Positions 45,059 to 56,427 of a DNA stretch of 64,000 bases are shown here, piece after piece. Position numbers and translations under genes: made by a program. The notes beneath the pieces were generated by a model that searched no databases, was not told the origin of the DNA, and saw nothing but the letters and a program-made list of their open reading frames with translations. Each line of letters starts with the position of its first letter. The first letter of the stretch is position 1. The DNA comes from Pleurotus ostreatus/Saccharomyces cerevisiae fusant (lineage: Eukaryota; Opisthokonta): positions 62,001 to 126,000 of the forward strand of contig JAMQCK010000024.1 in assembly GCA_024196135.1 (NCBI GenBank). The letters run 5' to 3'.

Positions 45059-46983
45059 TCACGCCAGTACTCCTTTCACAATTGCCCGCACGGGACGCGG
45101 TGGGAAGACCGGGATGAAGTGCGCTCTGAAGATCATATCCTCGGGGCTAGCGGTCCGCGCGTGAGCACCTCTACATTGAGCATCACTGACAAGACGTACC
45201 TGCTGTTGCACAGCTCGAGATCCACCCGGCGGTACATGCTGGAGAAAATGAGGTAGAGCTCGCACCACGCGAGGCTGCGAGAATGATGAGCGTCAAGCAT
45301 CCGATAATATCGAGAACAATTGGACGTACTTCATGCCCAAGCAATTACGCTGGCCTCGCGAGAACGGCACCAAGTAATTCTCCAGCGCACTCGAATCCTC
45401 TCCCATCCAGCGCTCCGGGTTGAAAGTGTAAGGGTCGGGGAAAATGTCCGAGTTAAGGTGGACAAAGGAGTTGCCGATGGCAACGGACGTCTGCCAGAAA
45501 GGTCAGTCATTACGGGAAGAGGGCAATGCGCGAGAGGCGTACCCCTCGAGGCACGGCTATGCCGTCTAGCTCCGTGTCGTCGGCGTTGACAATGCGAAGC
45601 ATGGGCGAGACCACGCCATGCGAAAGGCGCAGGGATTCCTTGATCACCGCAGTCTGAAAGAGTACATGTCGTAAGAAACTGATCTTCATAGTCGACTTCG
45701 GACTTACCAAGTACGGTAGCTTCTCCACAACCTCGAACGAGATGGTTTGAGGGTCCGGGATTGCCTCCTTCAATTCGGCAACAAACCTGCTATGGACCTT
45801 CGCGTTGTTCAGGATATGATAGCATCCGACAATACTCGCATTGGCGGTAGTGTGGCTTCCCGCCAGCTGCAGATTCATAGCCTCGTCGAGCAACGAGCTC
45901 CGAGGCGGAATCTCTGGGAAGCCCTTCTCCGGGTGCGGCCTGAGCAGGTAGTGATACACTGTCTCGTGCGGCGCGTCCTCCAGCGCACTCGGGTCTCGCA
46001 AAAGCCTGTCAATCTGCGCCAGGAGCTTCGTCCGCATTTGCGCGCGCCCGGGCACGCCGCGACCCAAGGGCTTAAGGAGTCTCAGGACGAAGGTTTGGAG
46101 CGGGAGCAGTCCCGGGATGGCCTTGAAGACTAGGTTGTAACTAGAGGACAGTTCGGCGTCGATGATGATGGGGTGGCTGAAGTTAGGGGCGTCGAGGGCG
46201 TCGTAGCATTCGCCGAAGCAGTAGGAGTAGATGATGTCGAAGGTCATGGACCGGATGGCGCGGAATACGTCGACGGGCTTCGAGGTGTCCTTGAACTCGA
46301 GGAGCTTTCCGGTGAATTTATCGACCTGCGGAAAAGGTCAGCATGATCATGTGTGCAGGTAGGTCAGTTCGCGGGCTCACCTTCTCGCGTATGAGCGGCT
46401 CCAGCTTGAGGATAGCGCGGCGGGAGAAGAGCGGGCTAATCACGTCCCGGCGGGCTTTCGCGAAGGCGGGGTCCACGCTTCCAAAGGACGACATGGGCTG
46501 CGAGAATCCGCGATACAGCGCATGGTCCTTCACGAAAGACGTCCCTCTCGTATAGACCTTGCTATACACCTCGGGGTTACTGAAGTGAAGCTACGGAGGG
46601 TAAGCGTCATGTGTCGCATAACGCAAGGACACATACAGAATTGGGGCCCATTCGCACGACAGGGCCTGCAAGAAGTTCGTCTGAGTACCCTCGGGCATGT
46701 CATAGAGCCGAGAAGCTCACCATAGATAGAATGCAACTTCTGCAGCTGGTACACCAGATCTCCATTCTTCAGGACCTCAAAGTATGTGACATAGTAATCC
46801 GTGAGGGCACCTAGCAAGGGACCTGGAATACCGGCAAGTGGGTGAAAGAGTAGTCTGAGGTCTGACTGAGCGCAGTACTTTGCGTGAAGGCAGAATGGGT
46901 GCTCACCTGTACACCCCCAGGCCGATGAGACAGACGACGACGAGAGCAGCCCCGTACGTCGAGAAAGTCCCGAGGTCAGTCAT
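45059..46983 (-). CDS. Cytochrome P450 (P450-3)
   Basis: Third member of the family. MTDLGTFSTYGAALVVVCLI anchor, HPLAGIPGPLLGALTDYYVT, the region FKAIPGLLPLQTFVLRLLKP, I-helix AGSHTTANAS, K-helix KESLRLSHG, and haem loop FSRGQRNCLG. It ends with PEDMIFRAHFIPVFPPRPVR. The I-helix keeps the Thr-Thr pair that is Thr-Val in P450-1 and P450-2, so it may be closer to the ancestral form. Intron positions match those of the two paralogues. A TTATAAG box lies 41 bases upstream and the shared 17-base element 137 bases upstream of the ATG. Divergent from the BTB gene. Confidence 0.93.
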
Positions 46984-47023
46984 TGTGTGGGGATGAAGAG
47001 GCTGCGGAGAAGGCGGGGCCGCC

Positions 47024-47030
47024 TTATAAG
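47024..47030 (-). promoter_or_regulatory. TATA-like box of P450-3
   Basis: TTATAAG (near-palindromic) 41 bases upstream of the start codon. Confidence 0.45.
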
Positions 47031-47119
47031 GAGAGGGACTGAATAGCAACGTCACTCTTTCATTGCTGCACCGCGACTTACATACAGCGGCGTATGTTAG
47101 CTTACGGCGCGCCCTTAGA

Positions 47120-47136
47120 GCGCTAAACTGTCAGGA
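47120..47136 (-). promoter_or_regulatory. Shared P450 promoter element, copy 2
   Basis: GCGCTAAACTGTCAGGA on the plus strand, 137 bases before the P450-3 start, nearly the same distance as copy 1 at P450-2. Confidence 0.55.
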
Positions 47137-47387
47137 GAAGAGCGGTCATTCCACGCGCCTCAAATGCAACCCAGGGTGGGTCAGACTATGCATTAGAATC
47201 ATTGATGAGGCATTGGAGAGGACCCGCGTCAAAGTATCGCATAGTAATCGACATGGTGGTTGGGAGCAGGCCGTAAATGAACTTGACGTCGGGATTTGCC
47301 GACGGAAGGAGGGCACACCGGGCCGGAGAGCGAGTGCGTCGAAATAAGCGCCCACGCGCCCTGCCCTGACCTTTGGACGGACGGCCG

Positions 47388-49687
47388 ATGTCTGACCTTG
47401 CCCGCACCTCCACGCCTTTGTCCTCTTCGCCTGGTCGTCCTGTCCCTCTCGCTCGCCCTGGGTGGCCCTGGTCGTCCAACATAATCTCCCACCGCGGCTC
47501 GCTGTCGTCGGTGCACTCAACAGCGTCGACACCGAGCTCTGCACCTGCGCCACCGGGCTGGGACAATAGGCCATCTGTGATACCCGGGTCGTCTGGCACG
47601 CTACCGGCTACTGTGTGGCATCCGGGAACTTTGGGAAGGACGTCTTCGAGAACGGGCATGTCTTCGATGGAAGAGAACACGCGGCAATGGACGTTCATGG
47701 TGCGTTTGTCCTTGCAACGAACTTATGCTTGGATCTAACCAGCATGAAGGGATTCGAGTGGATGGTCAAGGATGTGCAGAAGCTGTGCGACGTGATCGAA
47801 GGCGTTGGAGAGGACGAGAGTAGCGAGGAACACGAGGACTTTGACATCCTGAAGCAATCGCCCGTGCTTGACAATCGCTTCAAGCTGGAAATTGGTATGC
47901 AACGTGCCGCTTCCTCACATAAGATGCATCGCTGACCCGCTGCACAAAGCGCGCACGCCCCTAGCTGAAGGCGACGAGAACCAGAAACCTTCCCTTTCCC
48001 TGTACATCACCCTCCTTACGTTCGACTTCGCGCATCCCGAGTACGAGATGTGCGCAACGATGATGACCGCCATCAAGAGCCTAGACGATCGCGTCGGTGG
48101 CCCTCGTCCAAACTGGGTCTGGGAGCACTGGCATCCTGACTGGGTCTTCCGACGCGAAAGTGAAGTGTGGGGTGAGCGAATTCGTCAGCGTTATGGCGCG
48201 AATGATGCTGATCCTTGCAGAATGCCCTCTGCCACCATTATCGGCTCTGTTGCAGAATCCTGCTGTGAAGGAGAAGGATGCCCTGGTGATCAGTCAGTGG
48301 CCTCAAAGTCCATCGAGACCATGCGTCTAACCTCCATCGAGGCCTCGAGATCCATTGCCCTGTCAGCGTCTTCCCGCAACATCCCTCTGGCTACTACGTT
48401 CCTCGAGACCTTCTAGAGGGTATTGAGGCATCTTTGGACAACCCAAGTGCGTGTCTCCACTGTGGTCAGATTCGTAGCTGACGCGATCCTGCAGACACCG
48501 GAGATGTCCGTTTTGTCTGCCTCGAGCGATATAGCGAAGCCCAGCATTCGCCAAACCCCAACGAGGGCGACAGGCGCGAATCGGATGGGTCGTCATCGCA
48601 CTCTAGTATGCCCTTGACAGCGCGCAAGCGCGTCATCTACGCGCACTCCGACATTCTCACTCGCCGCTCCGAATACTTTGCCACCATGCTCAACTCGTCC
48701 TTCGCCGAGAACCCTACCCTCGCACCGGGAGAGCGCAAGACATATACTATCGTGGTTGAAGAGGCGGACTTCGAAACGATCTACTGGCTCTTGAAGTACT
48801 GTTATGCGAACTGGCTGATGCTGAAGGAGCAGGATGACCCTCGGGCGGCGGTCAACAATATTGGTACGGGTTGGAGCGCGCGATGGCTCACGACAAGGGG
48901 AGGCGAATGGGATTGGAAGACGTATAGCAGTGGCACAGACGAGAGCGTTGCCGAGGGCAGCGTAGCTAGTGCGGAGACACACCCCACCGAAGATAGTGGT
49001 CCGACGAAAGCGAGGATGGCGACGACCATCCCGCCTTCTGTTTCCACCATGCGCACAACGTCGACTGCCCGGCCGCCTCCCTCGTCAGCCGCAAAGCCTC
49101 CTACGACCCCAGGTCGGCCCCCACAACCCTCGACTGCCCGCCGCGCCGCCTCCCAAGGCACCTCCCCCATCCCCATCGACCGCGGCAAGACCGTCCCGCC
49201 CATGCCCCTCACCATGCCGCCCTCCAACTACCCCGCTGGCGCCCACTACCCCGTCTCCCCCCACAACACGCGCGCCGCCCTCGTCGCCTCCCCCGACCCG
49301 CACCCGCACCCGACGCCCGCGCCGCCGCCCGCGAGCGCGCTCTCGATGTACCAGGTCGCGCACCGCTATGCGATGCCCGCGCTCGCCGCGCTCGCGCAGG
49401 AGCACATGATGAACACGCTGACGCCGCGGGGGAGCTTCGCGCTGCTGCTCGCGACGGCGGTGTGGGAGGAGCTGCATGCGCTGGTGCAGGACTATGTGGT
49501 GGAGAAGTGGGATGAGGTGAGCGCGAGTGAGGAGTTTGAGGAGTGCTGTCGGGAGGTGGCGGCGGGAGAGTGAGTTCTCGAGTCTGTGTGAAAGGATGCG
49601 ATTGCTGATTTCTCCATCAGGTGGGGCGACGATGGTGGCAAGACGATGATGGCACTGTTCCGGCGGCTGCGCGCGCCGACTCACTGA
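47388..49687 (+). CDS. BTB/POZ-domain protein
   Basis: Seven exons (47388-47699, 47750-47894, 47950-48171, 48221-48292, 48342-48446, 48495-49569, 49621-49687) give 665 residues in frame. The N-terminal 100 residues are Ser/Pro-rich. The next region (TFMGFEWMVKDVQKLCDVI, SLSLYITLLTFDF, WVWEHWHPDWVFRRESEVW) fits the MATH-like half often fused to BTB in fungi. The BTB core follows: DVRFVCLERY, then RKRVIYAHSDILTRRSEYFA, then FETIYWLLKYCYANW. An inserted Pro/Thr-rich loop of about 170 residues splits the BTB from its C-terminal helices (YQVAHRYAMPALAALAQEHM). Such proteins often serve as Cullin-3 adaptors, but no partner can be named here. The GC-rich tail (about 49140-49550) makes long antisense frames that are shadows. 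Confidence 0.82.
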
Positions 49688-50583
49688 GGAAAGGGCTGAT
49701 CACGACATTCAATGGACGTCTTTGATTCTTGGAACTTGCATATGGATAGGACCCTGGAGGTTTTTGTCTGCACCGCCTAATTGTGTATCAACATCGTATC
49801 TCCGGAAAGACGTGGAAGCAATGATAGGCGCGCTGCGAAAAGACGAGGCGTTGCCACACCCAAAGTTCGATTTGTCCGTGGCCACCGGTAGGTGGCTGAT
49901 GCCTCCTAGCGCGCAGCGCTGAAGGGTGTTGGGCGCAGTAAGTGCCTTGTCTTCTGTGGCCGACGACGCTCAACAAGTGGCCCCTGCCAGGCTTCAGGTC
50001 GACTCCTCCAGGTGCTTGCATTGTACTAGGTTGTTGCATTGAAAGTGCGCATGTCACCTTGAGCCCTGACAAACGCCGGCCGAATTATGCATGCCTCACG
50101 TCCGGCAAGCTTTTGTTTGTGTATGACTTCACGTGCGCGCACAGGCCGAAGCCCGTCGCCTGGCAACGAGAGGACGGTCGCCACTAACAAGATAACTGTT
50201 TTGCGCCATGTCCTGGGCACCAATATCCAGCTACTCGCCACCTCTGCGCCCTAGGTCTAGCATCGAGTTTGTGGAGTACACCTTCAAAAGCCTGCAGTCC
50301 AAGTTGCATGACATATGGTGCTCTCCGGCGCCTTCCAGCTCGCTTTCTTTGGCCACGGCACTGAGTTACCGTGCCGCACGCTACGATGGCCAGAAGGAAA
50401 TATCTCCATCCAGAAAGGATTGTGTCGAGAGAAATCATAGGAGCAATCAAGGATGTCGCGCGCCATAAAGCTATATAAGATATCTCGCTGAGAGCGCTTT
50501 CCTCACTGCCCAAGCCCCCATAGGCCTACCGAGCCTGTGCTCCCTCCTGTTCTCCACTAAGTATAAGCCAACGAAGGTCCTCA
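49688..50583. other. Intergenic between BTB and C2H2 genes
   Basis: About 900 bases. A TCACGTG word lies at 50129-50135. One 86-codon frame (50208-50468) has no family motif. No repeat or RNA gene recognised. Confidence 0.4.
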
Positions 50584-51999
50584 ATGCCGAAGATGCCTGG
50601 CCCCCCGCGTACTCAGGTGGGTGTACGGACTTCCGTTCTGGGGTGGCACGCCACTAACATGGGTGCCTTCTAGTCCAAGCGTCGATACACCCCAGACACC
50701 CTCCCCGGATTCACTTGTAAACGGTGCGATGACTGTGGCAGGCGCGTCGTCAGCCGGCCCGACCAGCAGCGCCATGCGAACCTGCACCTCCCGCCCGAGT
50801 ACGACAACATCAAGTAGTGCGTGTATCTACATCGTTCCTTTGCGCGCGCAGTCTTACGAATATATCTTCAGTCCACATGCCTGCGACTGGCCGAGATGCA
50901 CAAACCGATTCTCGCAAGCAAGCGCCTTGCAAGACCATATCAACGTACAGTAAGGCCTCGTCGCACTCAGTTTGCCACACCTGGGATACTGATCGTCCAT
51001 TGTAGCACCGGTGCACGGCCTCACAAGTGTCCAGAATGCTCCAAGGGCTTCGCCAACGCCGGCAATCTTCATCATCATCGCGGACGCGCCCACCAGTACA
51101 AGTCGGACAAGACTCGGGGGCGGCGCAAGTCGCCTCGCGCAGCGCCATACACGAAGAGACGCAAGGCTGCGCGCACTCCATCGCCCTCAGTGTCAGACCG
51201 GTCTGAGGACGTGCACGATTCTCAGGACTCGCCATTGCCCGCCGATGCCCCTACCACGGCCTCTGGCTCTGCCACAGCCTATGCGCCCGAGATCTCCCCT
51301 GCCGCCTCGTTCTCGTCGAGCTTCGCTGGGCCGTCATCGCAGCCCTCGCCCGCGGATGCAGTCTTTCTTTGGACCAACGACAACAACCGTGCTTGCGTGC
51401 CCGTCGCTGGGCCGTCTCGCTTCAACGCGCCCACTCCAGCTGAGACCTCGTATGCATGCGACGCGTCCCTGCCTGTCGGAACGTCGTATCCCTTCCTTGG
51501 CCAGGGCTTTGTCGACTTTTCTAACATTCCGACTCAGCAGTCAGACGACGGGCTCATGTTTACTCCTCCTCAACGCAACTTCAACCTTCCCCTGAACGAC
51601 CCTACTCTTCCCCTAGACCGTTCTAACCTGCCCTTCGACACCTCTTCCATCCCGCTAGACTCTTCTTTCCCCATCGATACCCCAAATTTCTCCCTAGATG
51701 TGTTCAACGTTCCCGCGAACTCCCTTGGTTTCGATTTCTTTGGATACCCTTTGGATGCTCCTCTTCCGCCGCTGAACGATCCTTTCTCCCCGCTCGAAGC
51801 TCGTGCTCCGAGCTCCTTCAATGGTCAGACTACCTACAACGGTCAAACTCCCTTCGACAGCCATCCCTTCGGGTCCTTCAATGACCAAACGCCGTACACT
51901 GCCGACCCGCCTCAACCGCGAGTCAATTTCGCACACGACGGCCTCGAGGACACTCCCCGTCATATCTTCACCGGCCTCCGGTTCACCCACCCTCATTAG
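50584..51999 (+). CDS. C2H2 zinc-finger transcription factor
   Basis: Four exons (50584-50616, 50674-50816, 50872-50949, 51006-51999) give 415 residues. Three fingers lie in the first 120 residues. The first is CKRCDDCGRRVVSRPDQQRH with an extra Cys, the second CDWPRC-x12-H, and the third CPECSKGFANAGNLHHHRGR, in the usual C-x2/4-C-x12-H-x3/4-H spacing. A basic patch (RGRRKSPRAAPYTKRRKAAR) follows and should be the nuclear localisation signal. The remaining 270 residues are acidic and Pro/Ser/Asp-rich with a repeated L-P-L-D-x-S/N pattern (about 51580-51700), as in an activation domain. The acceptor at 50871, not the nearer one at 50851, keeps the second finger in frame. Confidence 0.85.
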
Positions 52000-52389
52000 T
52001 AGTTCATCGCTGGGGTCTGCTGGGATACTGGCGAGTCGTTCGGACTGACTTGTAACGTGGCATACTTACTTTACTGACTCCTACTACCTAATTCTGCATT
52101 CGGAATACCCACGGAACTTTGAAAGCATCTCCATCTCCCACACAGAACCAATGTACACTAACTTACGTAGAAGACTCGGCACATAGAATTGACTCTGATG
52201 CCATAGATGTTCTGCTGAATCTCCTTAGTGTGCGGCCGGCAATGATCTCGGGGTCCCCAAGCCCTCCTGCTACAAGCCGTCAGAAATAGGGAAGGAACAG
52301 ACTTGAGCCTAGCCATAGGAAAGTAAGATGCCGCTGAGCATCCGGCGAGCCTCGTCTGAAACCTCGATAAAGCTCTCGGCGGCCACTTA

Positions 52390-52439
52390 TGGACCCCACG
52401 CCGGCCATTGTGGACCCCGCGCCGGCTGCGCACGTGACC
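52390..52439. promoter_or_regulatory. Two 16-base direct repeats at 21-base spacing plus E-box
   Basis: TGGACCCCACGCCGGC (52390-52405) and TGGACCCCGCGCCGGC (52411-52426) lie exactly two helical turns apart. GCACGTGACC follows at 52430-52439. Located 166-215 bases before the dioxygenase start. Confidence 0.55.
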
Positions 52440-52508
52440 TTATCTCGCGGGGCAAGGTCGATCGGATTCTGGACAACGCGCCGCTCGCCCTCGCGATCCG
52501 CGCGGGGC

Positions 52509-52515
52509 ATATAAA
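52509..52515 (+). promoter_or_regulatory. TATA box of the dioxygenase gene
   Basis: ATATAAA, 90 bases upstream of the ATG at 52605. Confidence 0.55.
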
Positions 52516-52604
52516 GCCTGATAGCACTCCGTCCCTCGCGCGGAATACCCCTTTCCCCATCCTCATCCTCCCTTTTCCCTCTCCTTGACCGGACGACCAG
52601 CACG

Positions 52605-54306
52605 ATGCCCCTCCTCACCGCGCGTCTGGCGCACCTTGCGCGCGCTTCTACCTCCTCGGGCGCTTACACATCCCCATCGCTCTGTTTCGCTCGTACTCTC
52701 GCGACCATCTCCCCCGCCTCCCCCTCCTTCCACATCCCCGTGATCGACTTCAGCAAGTTCCGCGCCGCGGCGACGCCCGCGGAGAAGAAGGCGACCGCGG
52801 ACGAGATCGTCGGCGCGCTGAAGGGCGCCGGGTTCATGTACCTCGCGAAGCATGGGATACCAGAGGCGACGGTGGAGCGGGCGTTCGCGGAGAGCAGGGG
52901 GTTCTTTGGGATGCCTAGGGAGAGGAAGGTGAGTTAGGAGTGATGGGTCTGGTCTATATGTCATTCTCTCGCCCATGATCACTTTCTTCTATCGCCCATG
53001 ATCGCTTCAAGAGTCCCCCTGCGTTCAGTGCATGCGCCAACTCTCTTTCTCCTCTGATTGTGACCCCTGCGCCGCTGTGTATACCTTTCGTACTAACGCG
53101 AACTTCTCTTAGGACCGCCTCGCGTGGGCAGATCCACGGTCGAACCGCGGTTACGTAGCCGTTGGACGTGAGCGTGTAACGCAGAGCCAGGACGCAGCTG
53201 CCATCGCAGCGATGCGCGAGAAGGCGCCAGACTACAAGGGTGAGTGAACCCATTCACTTGCTTGAGGGTCAAATGCACCCCCCCCTCTACGGCCCTCGCT
53301 CTTGAGTCGAAGACTTTATCCCTCTCCATCCTCTTTGCCCCCATCTCTCCGCCAAGCATCCGTCGTACCTCTACCTGCATCACCTCGAAAGACGGGAAAA
53401 GGTTATGCTAATGACTATGCAGAAAGTATGGAGATCGGCCGCGACTGGGACTCCGTATGGCCAAATCAGTGGCCAACCGATGAGGAGCTGCCCACCTTCA
53501 AGCCCTTCATGCTGTCATTCTTCCAGGTAAGCTCAAATACTACTCTGGTTTCCAACAGAGCGATTCAATCAAGGCCGACGCGCTGACACTGGCGTAGACG
53601 TGTCACGAGTTGCACATGGTCGTTATGCGCTCAATTGCTCTGGGCTTGGACTTGCAGGAGGACTTCTTCGACGACAAAATCGACAAGCAGTGCCATAACC
53701 TTCGTCTGCTTTCTTACCCGCCTATCAAGCGGGCGATCTTGGACAAGGACACCGATCAGGCTCGTGCTGGCGCGCACAGCGGTATGCATGCGTCCTCGTA
53801 TACGTATCGCAGGCCATTTGCTCATGACCTTTGTAAAGATTACGGCACTTTGACACTCCTCTTCCAGGTGATACCGAAGGCCCTCCTCTATCGATGAAGC
53901 TCAAACCTTTCCTAGGATCAAGTAGGCGGCCTGCAGGTCCAGAACCCGCACACGGGTGAATATCTCCCGGCGACGCCCATCCCAGGCACGATCGTCATTA
54001 ACGTTGGTGACCTGCTCTCGCGATGGAGCAACGACGTTTTGCGGTCGACCCTCCACCGCGTTGTTGCGCCGCCTGCGCAGGCGATCAGCGAGACGGAGGC
54101 GATGACGCCGGCCAGGCAGTCGATTGCGTTCTTCAGCAACCCGAATTTCGATGCGGAGATTGAGTGCCTGCCGAACTGTGGGGTGACGGTGAGTTATGGG
54201 CTCGCAGGCGTCAGGACGTTGGCTGACACTCAATGAACAGCCGAAGTACCCGCCGGTCAACACCGACAAGTACATTGTCGGGCGTCTGGCGGATACGTAT
54301 GTCTGA
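52605..54306 (+). CDS. 2-Oxoglutarate/Fe(II)-dependent dioxygenase (isopenicillin-N-synthase-like)
   Basis: Seven exons (52605-52928, 53113-53239, 53423-53526, 53598-53781, 53839-53867, 53916-54188, 54241-54306) give 368 residues. The N-terminal domain begins FHIPVIDFSKF and includes GAGFMYLAKHGIP. The core has the iron triad: His and Asp in HSDYGTLTLLFQ (the HSD motif is created by a splice into a 29-base exon) and the distal His in STLHRVV. Arg and Ser of RQSIAFF bind 2-oxoglutarate. Substrates in this family are too varied to predict. The first 40 residues (MPLLTARLAHLARASTSSG...) are basic and acid-free like a mitochondrial presequence, which is uncommon here. The promoter has TATA and repeat elements, suggesting inducible expression. 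Confidence 0.9.
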
Positions 54307-54420
54307 GGGAAATAGTGTAGTTAGGACTACATGTTGTATACTGATCTTTCATGGATTATGGGCATGAATTTTGCACTGGGGCTTCTGCTGCAGCCCGGAT
54401 CGCTGTTGATCGGATATGCG

Positions 54421-54466
54421 ACGCGTCTGGTCACGACACCGCGGTTGTGGCGTTGACGTCACGTGT
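54421..54466. promoter_or_regulatory. ACGCGT plus TGACGTCACGTGT element before RCC1
   Basis: ACGCGT at 54421-54426, and CRE palindrome TGACGTCA (54454-54461) overlapping CACGTG (54460-54465). The 13-mer is identical to that at 16676-16688. It lies 105 bases before the RCC1 ATG. Confidence 0.6.
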
Positions 54467-54490
54467 CGGCGTCTGATGGGCCATCGGAGG

Positions 54491-54498
54491 CATAAAAA
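54491..54498 (+). promoter_or_regulatory. TATA-like box of RCC1
   Basis: CATAAAAA, about 75 bases upstream of the ATG. Confidence 0.4.
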
Positions 54499-54570
54499 TG
54501 GGCTGGTAGTTGGTGTCCGCCATCTCCCGTCTCGCTGCCTGCCTCATTTCGTGACTAAGCATCGCCAACG

Positions 54571-56427
54571 ATGCCTCCCCGTCGCGCCCGTGCAGCGTCC
54601 GCAAAGCCAGCAGACGACCAGGAAGCCCCCGCCGTGAACGGTCGGGCGAAACCGAAGTCTACAGCTGCCGCCGCCACCACCACTCGCAAGCGCACCCCAT
54701 CCAAAGCGCGCTCCACATCGCCCCCCGCGAAGCGCCAGCGCAAGACCCTCCAGCCGGCCGACAACGTCCCGCAGGAGGAGGCGAAGAAGGCGCCCGCGCG
54801 CCCTCGAGCTGGCCAGAAGGCGAAGGCAGAGGACGAGCCCGCGCCGCCCGCCAGACGCGGCCGCCAGCGCACACCCGGCCCCACGAAGGCGGCTGCCACT
54901 GAGGCACCCAAGGCCCAGCCCAAGCCACGCGCAAAAACACCCGTCAAGGCCGCCGAGAAGCGCCCCCAGGTCAAGCCCTACCTCAATCCCCTCCCGACTC
55001 CCCCGCCCAAGCAGCGCCCCGGGCTCGTCGCCTTCGCATGGGGCGCGGGCAACTTTGGCCAGTTTGGCATGGGCCCCGATTATCTCGGCGAGTTTGACAA
55101 GCCGAAGAAAAATGCTTGGGTGGAGGAGGGGATCGAGGACGGCAAGTTCGGCGAGGAAGGCGCGGGCATCGAGAGCGTTGCATCTGGCGGCCTCCACAGC
55201 GTGTTCGTGGATGAACGTGGCACGGTGAGTGTTCTTCGCATTAGTCATGCGCTGCGTGCTGACCTCATCGGCTAGGTGTGGACGTGTGGTGTAAACGATG
55301 ATGCTGCCCTTGGCCGTGTCACGCAGAACGTCCCTAACCCGGAGAAACCCAACGAATTCCTCGATGTTGACGAACTCACGTCCTACCCCCACCCTATCCA
55401 AAGCCTCATTGACGAGGGCTTCCGCGCAGTCAAGGTAGTTGCTGGCGATAGCATCAATGCCGCTCTCAGTGATGCTGGTGAACTTCGCCTCTGGGGTTCC
55501 TTCCGGGTATGTAAAGCTGTGTCTGACGGTATTCACGATACTGACGTTGCTTAGGCTAACGAAGGCTCCTTGGGCTTCTCAAAAGCCCTCAAGCACCAGT
55601 TCAACCCCGTCCCTGTCACGATGGACCTCATCAACAAGCCCGGCGACTACGAAAAGATAGCGTCTGTCGCCTGTGGCGGCAACCACATCCTTGCTCTCAC
55701 CACCTACGGCAACATCTTCACCTGGGGCGCCGGCGAGCAATGTCAGCTCGGTCGGAAAGTCCTCGAAGGCCGGAAGATTGACGGCACCACGCCACGGAAA
55801 ATCAAGGTCGGCAAGCGCAACAACGCGCCCGTCCTCATCGGCGCGGGCATGTACCACTCCTTTGCTGTCACCGAGAAGGGCGACGTCTACGGCTGGGGCC
55901 TGAACACCATGGGCCAGACCGGCACGGGCTACTACCGCCCCTCCGACAGCGAGGTCGTCCTCCCCAAGCCCGTCATTGGGCTGCACCCCGACGACCTCGA
56001 CGGCGCACGCGTCATCAAGATTGTCGGCGGCGAGCACCACACGCTCTTCCTCACCTCCGACGGGCGCGTCTTCGCCTGCGGGCGCTCGAACGTCGGCCAG
56101 CTCGGGCTGCCCGACGACCACGAGGCGTTCCAGGACCGGGAGGACAGCGACTTCGTGGACGTGCCCGTGCAGGTGCCGATGCCCGACGAGCACGACGACG
56201 ACCCGGTGGTCGACATCTCGTGCGGGCCGCACAGCAATATGGCGGTCACGCGCGACGGGGCGCTCTACTCGTGGGGGCAGGGCACGCAGGGTGAGCTCGG
56301 CGTGCCGGATGTGGAGGTGCGCACGCCGAGGCAGATCGTGCGCCGTGAGGGAGGGTCGTGGGCGGCGGTCACCGTGGCGTGTGGTGGTCAGCATACCATC
56401 GGGTTGTTTAGGAAGAAGCAGAAGTAG
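54571..56427 (+). CDS. Ran guanine-nucleotide exchange factor RCC1 (Pim1/Srm1)
   Basis: Chromatin-bound factor that loads GTP onto Ran, driving nuclear transport and spindle assembly. Three exons (54571-55224, 55276-55506, 55555-56427) give 585 residues. The N-terminal 150 residues are basic and Ala/Pro-rich with nuclear-localisation-like patches (KRTPSK, PAKRQRK), longer than in animals and suited to DNA or nucleosome contact. Seven beta-propeller repeats follow, each with a WG/CG...G-x-LG-like blade: FAWGAGNFGQFGMG, VWTCGVNDDAALGR, LRLWGSFRANEGSLGF, IFTWGAGEQCQLGR, VYGWGLNTMGQTGTG, VFACGRSNVGQLGL and LYSWGQGTQGELGV. ASGGLHS, ACGGNH and ACGGQHT are the matching strand motifs. No lesion. The long opposite-strand frame at 55579-56394 is a GC shadow. 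Confidence 0.94.

Larger units (their letters stand above)
46984..47387. other. Bidirectional region between P450-3 and BTB gene
   Basis: 404 bases. P450-3 promoter features are on its left side. The right half shows no recognised box. Confidence 0.5.
52000..52604. other. Dioxygenase upstream region
   Basis: Contains the direct repeats, E-box and TATA box listed separately. The first 300 bases carry no recognised signal. Confidence 0.5.

Noticed and set aside
39382..47136. Secondary-metabolite gene cluster made of ALDH and P450s
   Set aside because: No core synthase or transporter, and the interleaved genes are conserved housekeeping genes.
49085..49684. Arg/His-rich frame opposite the BTB gene
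   Set aside because: Produced by the GC-rich linker of the BTB gene; no start context or motif.
50208..50468. 86-codon frame upstream of the C2H2 gene
   Set aside because: No family motif and no conserved neighbour relation.
55579..56394. Long open frame opposite RCC1
   Set aside because: It mirrors GC-rich third positions of RCC1 and has no protein family features; the plus-strand propeller repeats are unambiguous.
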